Source: Cryptomeria japonica (lineage: Eukaryota; Streptophyta; Pinopsida; Cupressales; Cupressaceae). From it: a stretch of 64,000 nucleotides of DNA. The stretch is from NCBI RefSeq assembly GCF_030272615.1, contig NC_081414.1, positions 3,287,501 through 3,351,500 of the forward strand, read 5' to 3'. Below the pieces are notes generated by a model. It made no database searches. It was given only the letters and a program-made list of their open reading frames with translations, and was not told the DNA's origin. The translations under genes were made by a program, and so were the position numbers. Shown here piece by piece: positions 45,187-56,079 of this stretch; within the stretch, counting starts at the first letter, position 1, and each line of letters begins with the position of its first letter.

Positions 45187-46383
45187 TGTAAGGAAATGCA
45201 GAGTGGAAAGGTATCCCAGCTTGAAACTGGTCCATGTTCAGATCTGTGGGTACAAAGGTCTCTCTCAATGCTTTGTCAAGAATGGCCTTATGTGAAGGGA
45301 TATATGCAAAAGATCAAGGATGCAAATGAGGGTGGGTGTTTTCCCTAGCTGATCTACAAAGTCATACTCATTCTTGGTGGATGATGGGGTTGTGGTCTTG
45401 GGTGGAATGCCTTGTAAGATGACTTTACCTCGATGGGTTGTGACATTATATTCAGAGGTTTCATTTTTAGAGGATGAGAAAGATGGCCCAATGCCTTTTT
45501 AAACAACTTTACTATTTTGGGTAGAACCCTCGGGAGCTTTGTCTTTTATGATAATGGTAGAAACATAATTATCCACTGAAATGTGGTTAACGGTTGAGTC
45601 ATAATCATAAGACATTTTAGCGTAGTTGGCTTGATTATTTGTTTTGGATTTTCCTTTATCATGTTTAGGGAATTGCTCCTTAAACATCGCATGTTCCTCA
45701 TTGGAGGTATGAACATCAACTTCTATGTCACCCTTGTCAATAAGATCTTGTATGACATCCTTTAATATGTGACAATTGCCATTTGTGTGTCCTTTGCTCT
45801 TGTGAAACTCACAATACTCATCATCATTCCACCATGCAGGTTTTACTCTTGGTTCATAAGGTGGGTTATCTGGTAGTGTTATGAGCTTGTTTGCAACCAA
45901 TTTCTTGAATGTTGTCTCAAGTGGCTCTCCCAACGGAGTGTATTTTCTTGAGGCTTTGTTGTTCTTTGAGTGTTCACTTGATTGCTTGTATTGGATGAAC
46001 TTGCACCGAGGAAAGTAACTTTTGGTTTTACAACATTTGCATCTACTACCCCATCATTGACTGTGTTCTTATTCTTGTTCCAAAAGTAGGGTTTGTCTTT
46101 CCCATATGATTCCTCTTTGTTTTCTTTGAATATCTTAATGATGCCTTGTTCAATAAGGACTTTCTCTATTGCCAATCCTTTTTATATGACTTACTTAAAG
46201 GTAGACAAACAAGTCTTTCTTAGCTCATAACTAATGTCCTTGTTAACGTTTTGAGTAAACATTTCTACCATCTATTTTTGCGAGATATCACAAGAGAATT
46301 GACTAGAAAGACCTCTCCATTTCTATAAGAATGAAGCAAAAGATTCTTGATGCAAAGAGTCTTGGAACCTTGTTTGTTTCACC
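45187..46383 (-). pseudogene. gag C-terminal part with zinc knuckle (Tat-A)
   Basis: Minus strand: a capsid C-terminal part near 46200-46370 (DSLHQESFASFL, MVEMFTQNVNKDISYEL), a linker (45879-46175) with KPYFWNKNKNTVNDGVVD, a segment TFKKLVANKLITLPDNPPYE, the knuckle CEFHKSKGHTNGNC (about 45765-45815; CX2HX4HX4C) and LKDVIQDLIDKGDIEVD. 45187-45498 is broken sequence before protease. The gag chain is interrupted at 46384-46388 by insertion G. Confidence 0.8.
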
Positions 46384-46388
46384 TTCTT

Positions 46389-47943
46389 GAGTGACTTGTC
46401 CTACTCAACCCTACAACTACTCAAGTCCTTCCTATGGAACTTGGTAAGGGTTATGACAATGAGACCTCCAAGGTCTAAACCTTCTTGACTTGCCTCCTAG
46501 GTATAGCCAATGGTTTCTTGACAATCAACTCCTCCACTTGAGGTTGTCACCTCAGCTACTCACACTCACCTCTCCTGGGCTCCAACCACTCCTGCTAGGA
46601 TCTTAACACACCAACTCTCCTTATGGTTTCCCAATGCATTAGTAAGGTGTATTCATTTTTTTTTGAAGTTTAAGACTCACCAATTCCATCGCCATGGTTT
46701 CTCAAGCCTTCTAGGTCTCTACCAGCACCTAAATAGGCCTAATTGCATTAGCCCTCAAGTGTTTTGGGGGGTTTAATTTGCAATAGTCCCCAAAAATCCT
46801 AGGAATAAATCATGGATTCGGATACCCTTTTGGAAATTGTAGACAATACTAGAAAAGTGCATCTGGGTTATCCGTACAGGTGTGGTTTCCAATGCTGCAC
46901 TATTTTGGGGGGTATTAGGCTTAACCGGTGGATTGACAAACTCGGTGTAGAACCTTTCACCAGTAAAAAATCCTACTATAAACACCTTGGTAACCTTAAA
47001 GGACACTCTAAGGTCTTTCCATACATATTCCACTTGGGACTGCATCAATCTCCAAGAGCTCACAAATCACATTTTGCTTACTGTCCTAACTCACCTACTC
47101 CCAGCGGTGAGCCTAGGTCTTCATTGTTTCTCCTCCTCCTGGATCTGCAACATCACACACCCTATTCCAAAACTATATACAGACCCTAACCTATAATTAT
47201 TAATGATTACAACAATTTCCATCAAATAATGCCTAGGCTAGAGCCATTTCTTGCTCTGAAACCCTGCTTGCAAGGGTTTTGCTCCCAGTTGCAAAGAATG
47301 ACATAAATCTTCACATCCTGGAACAATCAAACATGAAAATCAAACTTATTGAAAGAAAATACAATGAAAATATAAATATGGCAATTATTTTACACCATCT
47401 AGTCCGTATTGGACCGTACAAGCAATGAAAAACAAGACAAAACTATCAAAAACCCGGTGGAAACAAGATTGTTTCACAAACCAAAAACTTGCTCTTGCAT
47501 TTCTAAACCTCCAACCTATACAATGAAGTGAAATTTGGCTTATATACACTAGTTTAGTCAATCAACCAACTACCTAATGCCCTTAACCCCAAAAAATGCA
47601 ACTTTTGCAAGAAATTACAAAATGTTGCTCAACAACTTTTGACAACTTTTGCTCCAGGATGCAATTTTGCATTCTATTGCATTATAAGACTCTTGAAAGT
47701 CCTCAAACACCTTAAAAGAATTAAACACAACTCAATTTACTCCTAATCAATGAATACATTCATCTAGAGTATTTTCCTGTGACCTACCTAAGCAACTCAC
47801 TTCTCAGGCTAGCAGCATCCTGAGCATAATTGACTCAAACCAAAATTTGGACAACTCAACCATGGCTCTACTGAGTCCTCAATGGTTGGTCCATTATTAC
47901 ATCACACATTAACACATAAAATAAAATAAAATCAAAGCTAACA
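46389..47943 (-). mobile_element. Insertion G: LTR-like 1.55-kb element in Tat-A gag
   Basis: Flanked by TTCTT (46384-46388 and 47944-47948). The minus strand starts TGTTAGCTTTGATTTTATTT at 47943 and has a TATA-like TGTATATAAGCC near 47538-47550 followed by GTATAGGTTGGAGG. This looks like an LTR with promoter. The left end is GAGTGAC, not CA on the minus strand, so that boundary is approximate. No coding region is seen. Probably a solo LTR. Confidence 0.6.
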
Positions 47944-47948
47944 TTCTT

Positions 47949-49319
47949 GGAGTGTTAGGTGCCCTGCACGAATTCCCCATTTTTCTACTTAGTATTGCAT
48001 AAGGTAGTTATTGACACATCTCTTTCAATGTTGTATGAGAACTATTGTATGAAAGCTTCTGATAAATCACTCCATGACTTAATTCCAGTTGGAAGTTGGG
48101 AGAACCATTCCATAGCTTGTCCACCTAATATTTGTGTAAATAATCTCATCAAATATGTTTCTTCTCCTGCTACATCAATGCAAGCTATGAAAATTTTTCT
48201 CATGTGAGCCTTAGGATCCCCTTTGCCTCTATACTTGTCAAATTTTGGTGTCACAAAATGTGAAGGAAATGGAGGCATTAGAATAATCCTGTCAAATGGG
48301 TAGGGACATATGTCTCTCATTGTGCATTGTTTATTTGGTGTATTAATTTTAGCCATTTGCTTTTTCAAATCCTGGATTTGTTGTTGCAAGACATTCTTGG
48401 GTAGTGTCTTCTTTGAGCTAGTCCCATGCTTGAGCCACCAAGTGGAGGGATATAATGCATGTATGTATGGTATTGATCATAGATGTGTTCATATGGAGGA
48501 GGAACATTGTTATAGCTTGCATATGGACCACTTGGTATGGTATTGTAGTGAGGAGCACTGTCTAGGTCGATACATGTTATGACCATGGAGATAGGAAGTA
48601 TCATAAGAGTGATCTTGAGTATTGCTCCCAAATTTGACAGGGGGTCTCCTCGTGTCATGATTTTGAATGTGTTCTTGAGTGTAATTGTATGCATTATTAT
48701 GATCTTGGGCATCATAATGAGCATGTGTAGTGATAGTTCTCCTCCATGGGAAAGGACGACTGCAGGGTTGTTCATGAAGGTTCCTAGTAAAATTGTCATG
48801 AGCATAGGTATTGGGAACTTTTGATTTTTGAAATAAGGATGAAGGTAAATCCGACACAAAATGCTCTCTCCTATTACAACCATTAGGTCCTGTAGGATTT
48901 GCATTTGTTTGATTTCCTTGATTAAGGTCCTCTTCTATAATTTGTGACACATCAAGAGCATGAGGTAGCTTCATCCCACTTTGCGCCATGACTCAAAATA
49001 AGTATTGTTTATCTCTTCTTATGATTTATTCAACCAATCTATTGAACCTTGGATCTATGATATTCTCTTCAATGTCTGAGGAAGTGATAGACGCATTTTC
49101 ATTGTTATTGTTGTTCTCATTGTCATTGTTGTGTATATTACTGCGATTGTCAAATGGGTTATAAAATTTGTCTCCATCAAACTCATAGGTACTCATGTTG
49201 AGAGATCTTAGAGCTTCTTCAGCTTCTCTTCTAGACCTTTGTGAACGGGTTTCAACCATGAACTTGACCTTGGCTAAAATGAATAATGGAAAGAAAATGT
49301 GAAGACTATGGAGAACCAA
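47949..49319 (-). pseudogene. gag N-terminal part with retrotransposon gag domain (Tat-A)
   Basis: The minus-strand frame starts at 49319, with a likely real start at MVETRSQRSRREAEEALRSL (49257), followed by an Asn-rich stretch. After frame breaks, 48510-48989 has a His/Tyr/Asn-rich linker. 48042-48389 has the gag (capsid) domain: FDKYRGKGDPKAHMRKIFIA, then GGQAMEWFSQLPTGIKSWSD, matching retrotrans_gag (PF03732). It continues to 47949 as NIERDVSITTLCNTK before insertion G. Confidence 0.85.
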
Positions 49320-50865
49320 GAAAGGATATGAGATGGAAAGAATCTAGGGTTGTCTTTCAATGTCCAATATGTAGGTTCAAGATATGTGTGATCTAAAGTA
49401 AGATGTGACTTCCAAAGAGATGATAGATCTTTTGATGAGGTAAGTTGACCTTGACTAAAGATGACCAGCTAGGACCCTAAGATGATAGATCTGATATGGG
49501 AACCACTTAGTGATATGTTGTAACAAGTTTGCAAGATATGATGAGGACAACAAAGAAACCTTTTGACTCTATTTTGGAAAATGTGTATGAGGTATTGCAA
49601 ATGAAGGGAAATGATGGATAAATACATGATCAATATTGGTTGACTGAAAATGATTAAGCCCTATAGGAAATGCCTTATAATCTCTTTAAATCTCAAAACT
49701 TAAGCCCTTTTTTCTCTTTTCAAGTTTTTCAAAATGTTGTTCTAAAATGGAGACGCGAAACTGTTCTACATAGACGCGATTTCTCAACTCAGACGCAATT
49801 TTAGGTGACACGAACGCGATTCTAAAAATGTTTTGCAATTTTGTCTAATTGTGAAGTTGTTGAATGTGACTTAATCTAAATGTTGAGTGTTTTGTGACAA
49901 GAAGACACAACAAACAATGAAGACACGATGTCTGAAAATGTGTTTGTCTGATTTGAAATAAAAACATGCAAGCAGAAATCCTAAGGTTTTCTAGGACAAT
50001 AGTTGTTGGATCTCACTTGGTTTCCCAACTACGTTTATTCAAAGCAGATACTTAGATGCTTGACCCCACTGGCTCCACTCCACGACACTCACTTCTCTGG
50101 CGTAGCCAAGCACCAGTCCCCATGAAAATTCCTCATAGAGAACTTTGTATCTCTACTAAGAACTGTAAGAATGTGAGACGGCATCAGAGGTCCGACCTCT
50201 TGTACCAACAACTAGAAGGTTTTTGGCTTCTAAAACAAGGGTTTTTTAGTAAGGGCATATGTTTGAGTGGCCATAATCAACAACATGTTACGCTCCGTTA
50301 AGGAAGGCCTCCCAGTCTTGTAGAGGTTACGCTCTACAAGGTTTTACATGTCACGCGGACACTGAGAGTATCATAACACCGTTATGGTAGCATGTAACAC
50401 TCCTTTATTGCAACTTTCGTCATAAACACTTTTATTTATAGTGGTTCGAAAGAGCTTCGCTTTAGCATGTCACCACTTGGGTCGTTCCCTCTCACTTAGC
50501 CTTATGGGCTACTTGGGAGGTAGGCCCTCCTACCTAAATAGAAGATGATAACAATTTCTCTTATACCCAAGGTCCAACAAAAGGTGAGGGGAGAGGATAC
50601 TTTTGTTATCAACTCTAGGGTTATAAACATAAAAATGTGCAAAGAGCACCAAACACTTCAAACAAGTTCTTTAACCCCAAATGAAAAAGGGATGTGACCC
50701 TAATTAGAATAAAATCCAAAGACACACACCTAAATTACCCTTACAACAAATGATTAGTATTTTTGATAGATCACCCCCACTCGCAAACACACTAATTAGC
50801 TAAATTTTAGAAATCCAAATCCAATTGTGAAAGGGGGGACCTTCGACAATACGTTTTTTGACAAA
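49320..50865 (-). other. Leader (5' UTR) of Tat-A, proximal part
   Basis: Non-coding on the minus strand. 50040-50560 has higher GC and no similarity noticed to the rest; it could be a further old insertion. No ORF supported. Confidence 0.35.
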
Positions 50866-51755
50866 TCCAAAGATCTGGTTTTCCATGAATATTTTTACAT
50901 CAAAATGAAAATCATAAAGAACAGACCACCTGTAGGATTTCAAGATACTTCCATAAATTTAAGAAAATCCAAAAAAATTGCTAATTTGCTCCCAAAATTT
51001 ATTTTTTTATGAAAAATCATAAAAAAAATTCAAACTTGATCCAAAAAATATGAATTTTGTGCTGGAAACTCTTGATACCATTCCCAACTTGCAACAAAAA
51101 AATTCCTACAAAAATTCCAAGCAGTTTGTGAGATATGATCGAAACATTGCAAAACCCTAATTTTTAAAGATCTGATTTTTCACGAATTATTTTGCATCAA
51201 AATTAAATTCATAAAGAACAGATCCATTGTAGAATTATGAGAACTTTCCAGAAATGTAAGAAAATCCAAAAAAATCGATAATGTGCTCCAAAAATTATTT
51301 TTTTTACGAAAAAGCATAAAACTACAAATATGCTCCAAAAAATCTAAATTTTGGATTGAGAACTCCTAATACTATTCTCAACCTGCAAAAAACAATTTAT
51401 GCAAATTTTTCAAGCCTTTTGTGAGATCAGATCAAATGATTGCAAAACCCTAATTTTTAAAGATTTGATTTTTTACGAATTATTTTGCATCCAAATTAAA
51501 ATCACAAAAAAATAGACCCTCTGTAGAATTCTTAGAGATTTCTAGAAATGTAAAAAAATCTGAAAAATTCACTAATTTGCTTCCAAAATTATTTTTTTTT
51601 ATGAAAAATCATAAAAAATTCAAATATGATCCAAAAAAATTAAATTTCGGATTGAACACTCCTGATACTATCCCCAACCTACAAAAAAAAACGATGCAAA
51701 AATTTAAAGCCTTTTGTGAGATCTGATCAAATCTCTCCAAAATCTTAATCTTGTG
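50866..51755 (-). repeat. Three tandem repeats of about 295 bp in Tat-A leader
   Basis: Landmark GATCTGGTTTTCCATGAAT at 50872, GATCTGATTTTTCACGAAT at 51169 and GATTTGATTTTTTACGAAT at 51462: spacings 297 and 293 bp. Each unit also has a CAAAACCCTAATTTTTAAAG-like end and a TTGTGAGAT block. They lie between PBS and gag and are diverged by roughly 15-20 per cent by eye. Confidence 0.85.
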
Positions 51756-51849
51756 TCTAAAACCCTAGCTGCACAAGGTTATTGTTTTACAAAACAACAA
51801 TATAGGGTTAGAAAAACCTGCAAAAAACATAGATCTAACAAAATTTCAT

Positions 51850-51867
51850 GTCCCACCGGGCGTGCCA
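51850..51867 (-). promoter_or_regulatory. PBS of Tat-A
   Basis: The minus strand reads TGGCACGCCCGGTGGGAC, 3 nt after the LTR end, beginning TGG as expected for pairing with a tRNA 3' CCA. The tRNA species was not assigned. Confidence 0.75.
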
Positions 51868-51870
51868 AAA

Positions 51871-52700
51871 TATATAAGGAGAAAAGTGATGATGATAAAC
51901 TATTGTAAAACCATAAAGATCCAACCACAAACAATCTAGGTCCTATAATGAAACATTCACCAATACCAATAGAGATACCTAAGATCACGCAAATCAACAA
52001 AATAAAGCAATAATACCATTCACATGTCAAGTAGGGTTTCAATCTCCATTGTCTCTTATCTCCATTGATCTTGTTTGATATGTTTGTTCTCATATTTTAT
52101 GTGTGCACAAGAGCTCAACAAAGAATGGATTGTGGTTGATAGCTTGATCGCAAGAAGGTTTGATTGCATATGAGTATTTAGATGCATTGATTAGCTAGCT
52201 GGATTGATTAGACGCATTGATTAGATGATTAGATGATTAGATGATTAGAGTTGAAAAGAGAGAGGGAATCCTCTTATATATAGAACACTGTAAGAAAGTT
52301 GAAGGATAAGATTAAGAGGTGTAAAGATAAATGGTCGGCTGGGATTAAAGGGTAGGTAGAATAAATAATAAAATGTTAAGAGGGTGGGTAGAGGAAAATT
52401 AAGAGATGAATGTCATGTGTCATGGGTAGAAAAGACTACTGAATTAATTAAATAAATAAATATTTATTTAATTAATAGAAGAAGTGGGATCAATTAAATA
52501 AATAAAATATTTATTTAATTTGGGAAAAAAACAATTTAAATAAATAAAAGTATTTATTTAAATGAGAAAAGGCTTAGAAAAGGATTAATGAATTAATTAA
52601 ATAAATAAAGATTTATTTAATCAATAGAAGACTTGGGATAAAATAATTAAATAAATAAAAATATTTATTTAATTAGACAGGGCAATTTTAGGTGTCTATA
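51871..52700 (-). repeat. 5' LTR of Tat-A
   Basis: The minus strand starts TATAGACACC at 52700 and ends TATATA at 51871; the 3' copy has the canonical TGTAGACACC and CATACA. Both ends have therefore suffered single C-to-T type transitions. 830 bp. Confidence 0.9.
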
Positions 52701-53654
52701 ACAAGTATGAGCAACCAAATGATAATTCTCTCTAGTTATTTGTTTAGCATAATCATAAGGACTCTTAGTGGGATATCCTTCTTGCAAAGTGATAACAGGT
52801 TTACTAGGAGTGCGAAAAGGATCATTACCGTAACCACCTTGAACTGTAAAGAGAGGCTTGTTAAGAGGTTGTGGTGTTGGAGAAGGGCAAGCACCTTGAA
52901 CCACGAAAAGAGGTTTGCTATGTTCATTCACATTTATCATGTTGATTAATCTTTTAGATGTGTGGTCTTTGTTTGAAGGAATTGGCAAAGACATAAAATA
53001 ATCAAGAGCATCATCCAACATAGCATGATCATATCTATTAAATGGCTTGTATTTAGATTCGAAAGGAGATAAGTCCTCATAAAGGGGATTTTTTTAATAT
53101 TTATTTTTGGCAAAACTGGCAAGCCACTAATATATATTAATATAATATAAAACTGGTTCAAGGGCTCCTAGAGGAAAGAACCAGCAATAAAACCTCCATT
53201 CCTTTCCCAAAATTACAAAGAACATAAAGATAGGACTAACAAGGACCCACCTCGCCCCCCCTCCCAAAACCCAAGACCCTAGAACCAACAAAATAAGAAT
53301 CGTAGATTGGACTCCAAATTACATATTCACAGTACAAACTCAAGAGCAATAGCTACCCAACCCATACCCCAGGCCACCATAAAGGGAATTGTTATAAGCC
53401 ACCATGTTACTAGATTCAGAGGACGAGTTGATAGGAATGTATCCATGAGGAGAACCATTCAACTTATCTTTCTCATCACTACAAAATGACATGGTAACAA
53501 GGTTGATTAGTTTTTGGCAAAATGTTGGTTTAAAAGGCTTAGGGTATAAAAACTCATCAAGAGCCTCACCTAGTTCTTCTTTACTAAACTTGTAGTCATC
53601 ATAAGCAAATGCATTATCAAAGGAATGAAAGTCTTGCAAATAAAGATCCGACAT
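52701..53654 (-). pseudogene. N-terminal ORF of Tat-B, interrupted by LINE fragment and Tat-A
   Basis: Minus strand from ATG at 53654, about 150 bp after the PBS: MSDLYLQDFHSFDNAFAYDD, then FCSDEKDKLNGSPHGYIPIN, up to the LINE fragment at 53377; it resumes at 53090 (LYEDLSPFESKYKPFNRYDH) and includes MLDDALDYFMSLPIPS and repeated KPLF.VQG motifs, ending at 52701. No stop is seen before Tat-A. It holds no recognisable gag capsid domain or zinc knuckle. Function unknown. Confidence 0.65.
53091..53377 (-). mobile_element. 5'-truncated LINE/SINE-like insertion with 13-bp TSD
   Basis: Flanked by CATAAAGGGGATT (53078-53090) and CATAAAGGGAATT (53378-53390), one mismatch. The minus strand ends in TATTAAAAAAA at the left boundary, preceded by CAGTTTTATATTATATTAAT, a LINE 3' UTR type of sequence. 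287 bp, no ORF. Confidence 0.75.
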
Positions 53655-53805
53655 TTTTTAAATGAAAAGTGCATACAAATTTTAAAATACACAATGCAAT
53701 GAATGAAATTTCTCTCTCTTTTTTTTGAATCTTTATGTTTTTTAATGAAAGGAAAGATGCAATAACTAGATCTAACTAAGAAATGCAAAACCAAAGAAAG
53801 TGGGG

Positions 53806-53823
53806 TTCACACCGTGTTCACCA
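53806..53823 (-). promoter_or_regulatory. PBS of Tat-B
   Basis: The minus strand reads TGGTGAACACGGTGTGAA, 3 nt inside the LTR terminal CTCCACA. The tRNA was not assigned. Confidence 0.65.
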
Positions 53824-53826
53824 AAA

Positions 53827-54420
53827 TGTGGAGTATAAAAATGGAACCAAGTAGCTAAGACCTAATCCTATTCTCATGTACACACATTGGAATACGAAAG
53901 AGCCTATGGAGATATCTCACTTTGACTACTTCTTGTAGAGAAGAGATAGTCAAGGAATATCTCTTAGGGTTTATATTCCTTTGTTGTAATGAAGAGTAGA
54001 TATGAAAAATATGAGGCCATGATCAACTATGCTAGGAGATGAGAAATGAAGCACACATAAACTGAAAATGCAGATTCTATCCGAACTATAACTGAGACAC
54101 TAAAAGCATAACTAAAAAATGGATTCAAAGGTGCACCTGCTACTAAAAATTAGGGAAAACTAGGTAGGACTAGGGTGCCACACCTTGGTCCCTGTCTGGA
54201 TAGGAAGATGGAACTCTAGATTTGGGATCCCGAGGGCTTGAAATGCAGAACTGCCACAAAAAAATGCAAAACTCTGTGGACCAAGGCATCGCACCCTAGT
54301 CCTATCCTAGGGTGCCATGCTTTGGTCCCTATGAAACAAGACCAAATTCTAAGGTTGGGTTTGTGTCCATGTCTTCCATCAGTTCCAAAAATCACAAATG
54401 ACAACTACATTGCCTACAAG
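53827..54420 (-). repeat. 5' LTR of Tat-B, truncated
   Basis: The minus strand ends CTCCACA at 53827. It matches the left LTR over about 570 bp (with a 170-bp segment missing in the left copy) and then stops near 54400, before TGTAATGTCCCC at 54421. The LTR start TGTAGCG is not found to the right, so about 800 bp is lost or displaced. Confidence 0.8.
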
Positions 54421-55316
54421 TGTAATGTCCCCTTTCTAATCAAGGGCCTAAATATAGTTTTTCATCATCTCCCAAATGCCTAGTAGTGTCAGGTGGTTAT
54501 AGTCAAAATATGCAAGTGTTTAAAAGTTGCCAAGCTTTCATAATACATTGTCCTAGCATGTCTTTCAAATTAAGTCTAAACTCTCTTTGGTTCTAATTAG
54601 ACTTTCAAACTTTATCATACCTACATGCATTTCCACCCAACTCTACTTCTCTATTCATATAAAAGTATTGAACTTATCCATCCTAGCATCCCTTTTCTTT
54701 GACCCTGACTCTTCTCCTTGTATTGATGGAGAATTATACTTCTTTGTATTGATATCCTTAAACTCAATCCTTAACAAGTGGTAATAGTCACGTGGTACTC
54801 TTGACCCTCAAACTCTAACATTTTCACATTTTAAAACTATTTACCTTAAACCCACCCTTTGCATAATTGAAAGTGTCATTAAATGGCCAATTTGACAATA
54901 TAAGTTATCCATAAGGCATTCTCTTGCCTAGAAAATATTTTTCAAAATTAAGGACATGAATTTACATATAATTGCAACTCAGAGGATGATAACATCCATG
55001 TTTCATTAATGTGGTGGTTGAGGCTTGGTAATCATTTCAAAGGTTTTTTCAAGGTCTTATTCACCCTACACACACAAATCAAAATATGTCATTAATGTTG
55101 ATGACGTCAAGGACAAGAAGTAGCAAATCTCCTCCCCGTGTCATTTGAATACATTGAAGGATATATATTTTAAATTTTTTCATTATTCTAGTATTATACA
55201 TTATTCTCAAAATTAAAACCTTAGGCAACATTATTCTAAGCACCAACATTCGAACAATCAAACCTATATATATATATATATATATATATAATAAAAACAT
55301 TTTGTTTTCATTTATT
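54421..55316. other. Unassigned AT-rich DNA abutting Tat-B
   Basis: It starts with TGTAATGTCCCCTTTC, an LTR-like start, exactly where the Tat-B LTR stops. No matching second copy, coding region or target-site duplication was found. A (TA)n run lies at 55265-55291. Confidence 0.35.
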
Positions 55317-55513
55317 TGAGGACAAGAAACCTTTTGACTTAGAGATCCATCTCATATATTACTGAGTATAATAAGGATAAGCACTTGTGGCATGCTTAAC
55401 CCTGACATAAATATTAGTTAATTTACATCAATCCCTCTTAACTAGGATGAAGGGGTATGTCCCTACATAGTTAAACTATAAATAAGGATGAGAACTCTCT
55501 CGTGTTATCATAT
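55317..55513 (+). repeat. Left LTR of element D, 5' part
   Basis: Starts TGAGGACAAG (the right copy starts TGAGGGCAAT at 63658) and holds TATA-like CTATAAATAAGG. Ends in the LINE target sequence TTATCATAT (55505-55513). The start is less certain than the rest. Confidence 0.5.
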
Positions 55514-56079
55514 TATTATTATTTTTATCCAAAAGAGAAATTAATTATTTTTATGTAGAAATTATTACAATCCAGTTCAGACATAGCCTCAAAACTGCCA
55601 TCAAATACTTCCCTTCTCATCATATTGACTGACCACTAAGGCTAATATAATTGATAAGTTTTTCCCTTTTCTTAACAATACCATCATTATGCAGTGTGGA
55701 GCTACCATAGCCCAAAAAGTCATGGAGATTAGACATTATTGAATTACAATTTTACTACAAGCGACCTCTCTAAATGGCCAAACTCCAAGTAGCAATTTGT
55801 GGCTACAACTGATCTCCCAAATGCCAGGCTAGTTTCCACCATACACCTTACTAGTTCCACTCAACCAAATTTGTATCATTTAGTTATGAGTCCATAACTA
55901 TTAAAAAATTACTCCTCTACTCAACAACTAGCTATGCTAGATAATCCACACTGCTTCCCTAAAATGCATGAATTCATTTGATTTCATGTTATTGTAATAC
56001 ATAAATGTGACACTAATGCTCCCTTAATATTTTTTCTATTTATTGCTTACATTATTTTACCTCCTTACCACTAGCTATG

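Larger units (their letters stand above)
37440..52700 (-). mobile_element. Tat-lineage Ty3/gypsy element Tat-A, nested in Tat-B
   Basis: Minus strand: 5' LTR 51871-52700, PBS, long leader with three tandem repeats, gag (49319 downward), zinc knuckle, protease, then a short linker and only the integrase C-terminus (43530-43820), 3' region with tandem repeats, and 3' LTR 37440-40678 (split by TRIM C). RT, RNase H and most of integrase are absent, so it is a deletion derivative. Flanks ACAAG (52701-52705) and ATAGG (37435-37439) would be a target-site duplication with two transitions; joined, they restore the Tat-B reading frame. Confidence 0.85.
27247..54420 (-). mobile_element. Tat-lineage Ty3/gypsy element Tat-B, host to nested Tat-A
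   Basis: On the minus strand: 5' LTR (53827-54420, truncated), PBS-like site, N-terminal ORF (53654 downward), then after Tat-A (37440-52700) a pre-protease segment, protease, G-patch-like motif, RT, two RNase H domains and integrase (to 32590), then an antisense PMD ORF region (29429-31870), polypurine tract and 3' LTR (27247-28628). It interrupts the LINE RT at 27246. Removing Tat-A, TRIM C, insertion G and a LINE fragment leaves about 11-12 kb. Stops in pol show it is dead. Element identity is strong; the right end is lost. Confidence 0.85.

Noticed and set aside
46812-47189. 125-codon plus-strand ORF in insertion G
   Set aside because: Lies within an LTR-like insertion, on the strand opposite to its promoter; no known motif.
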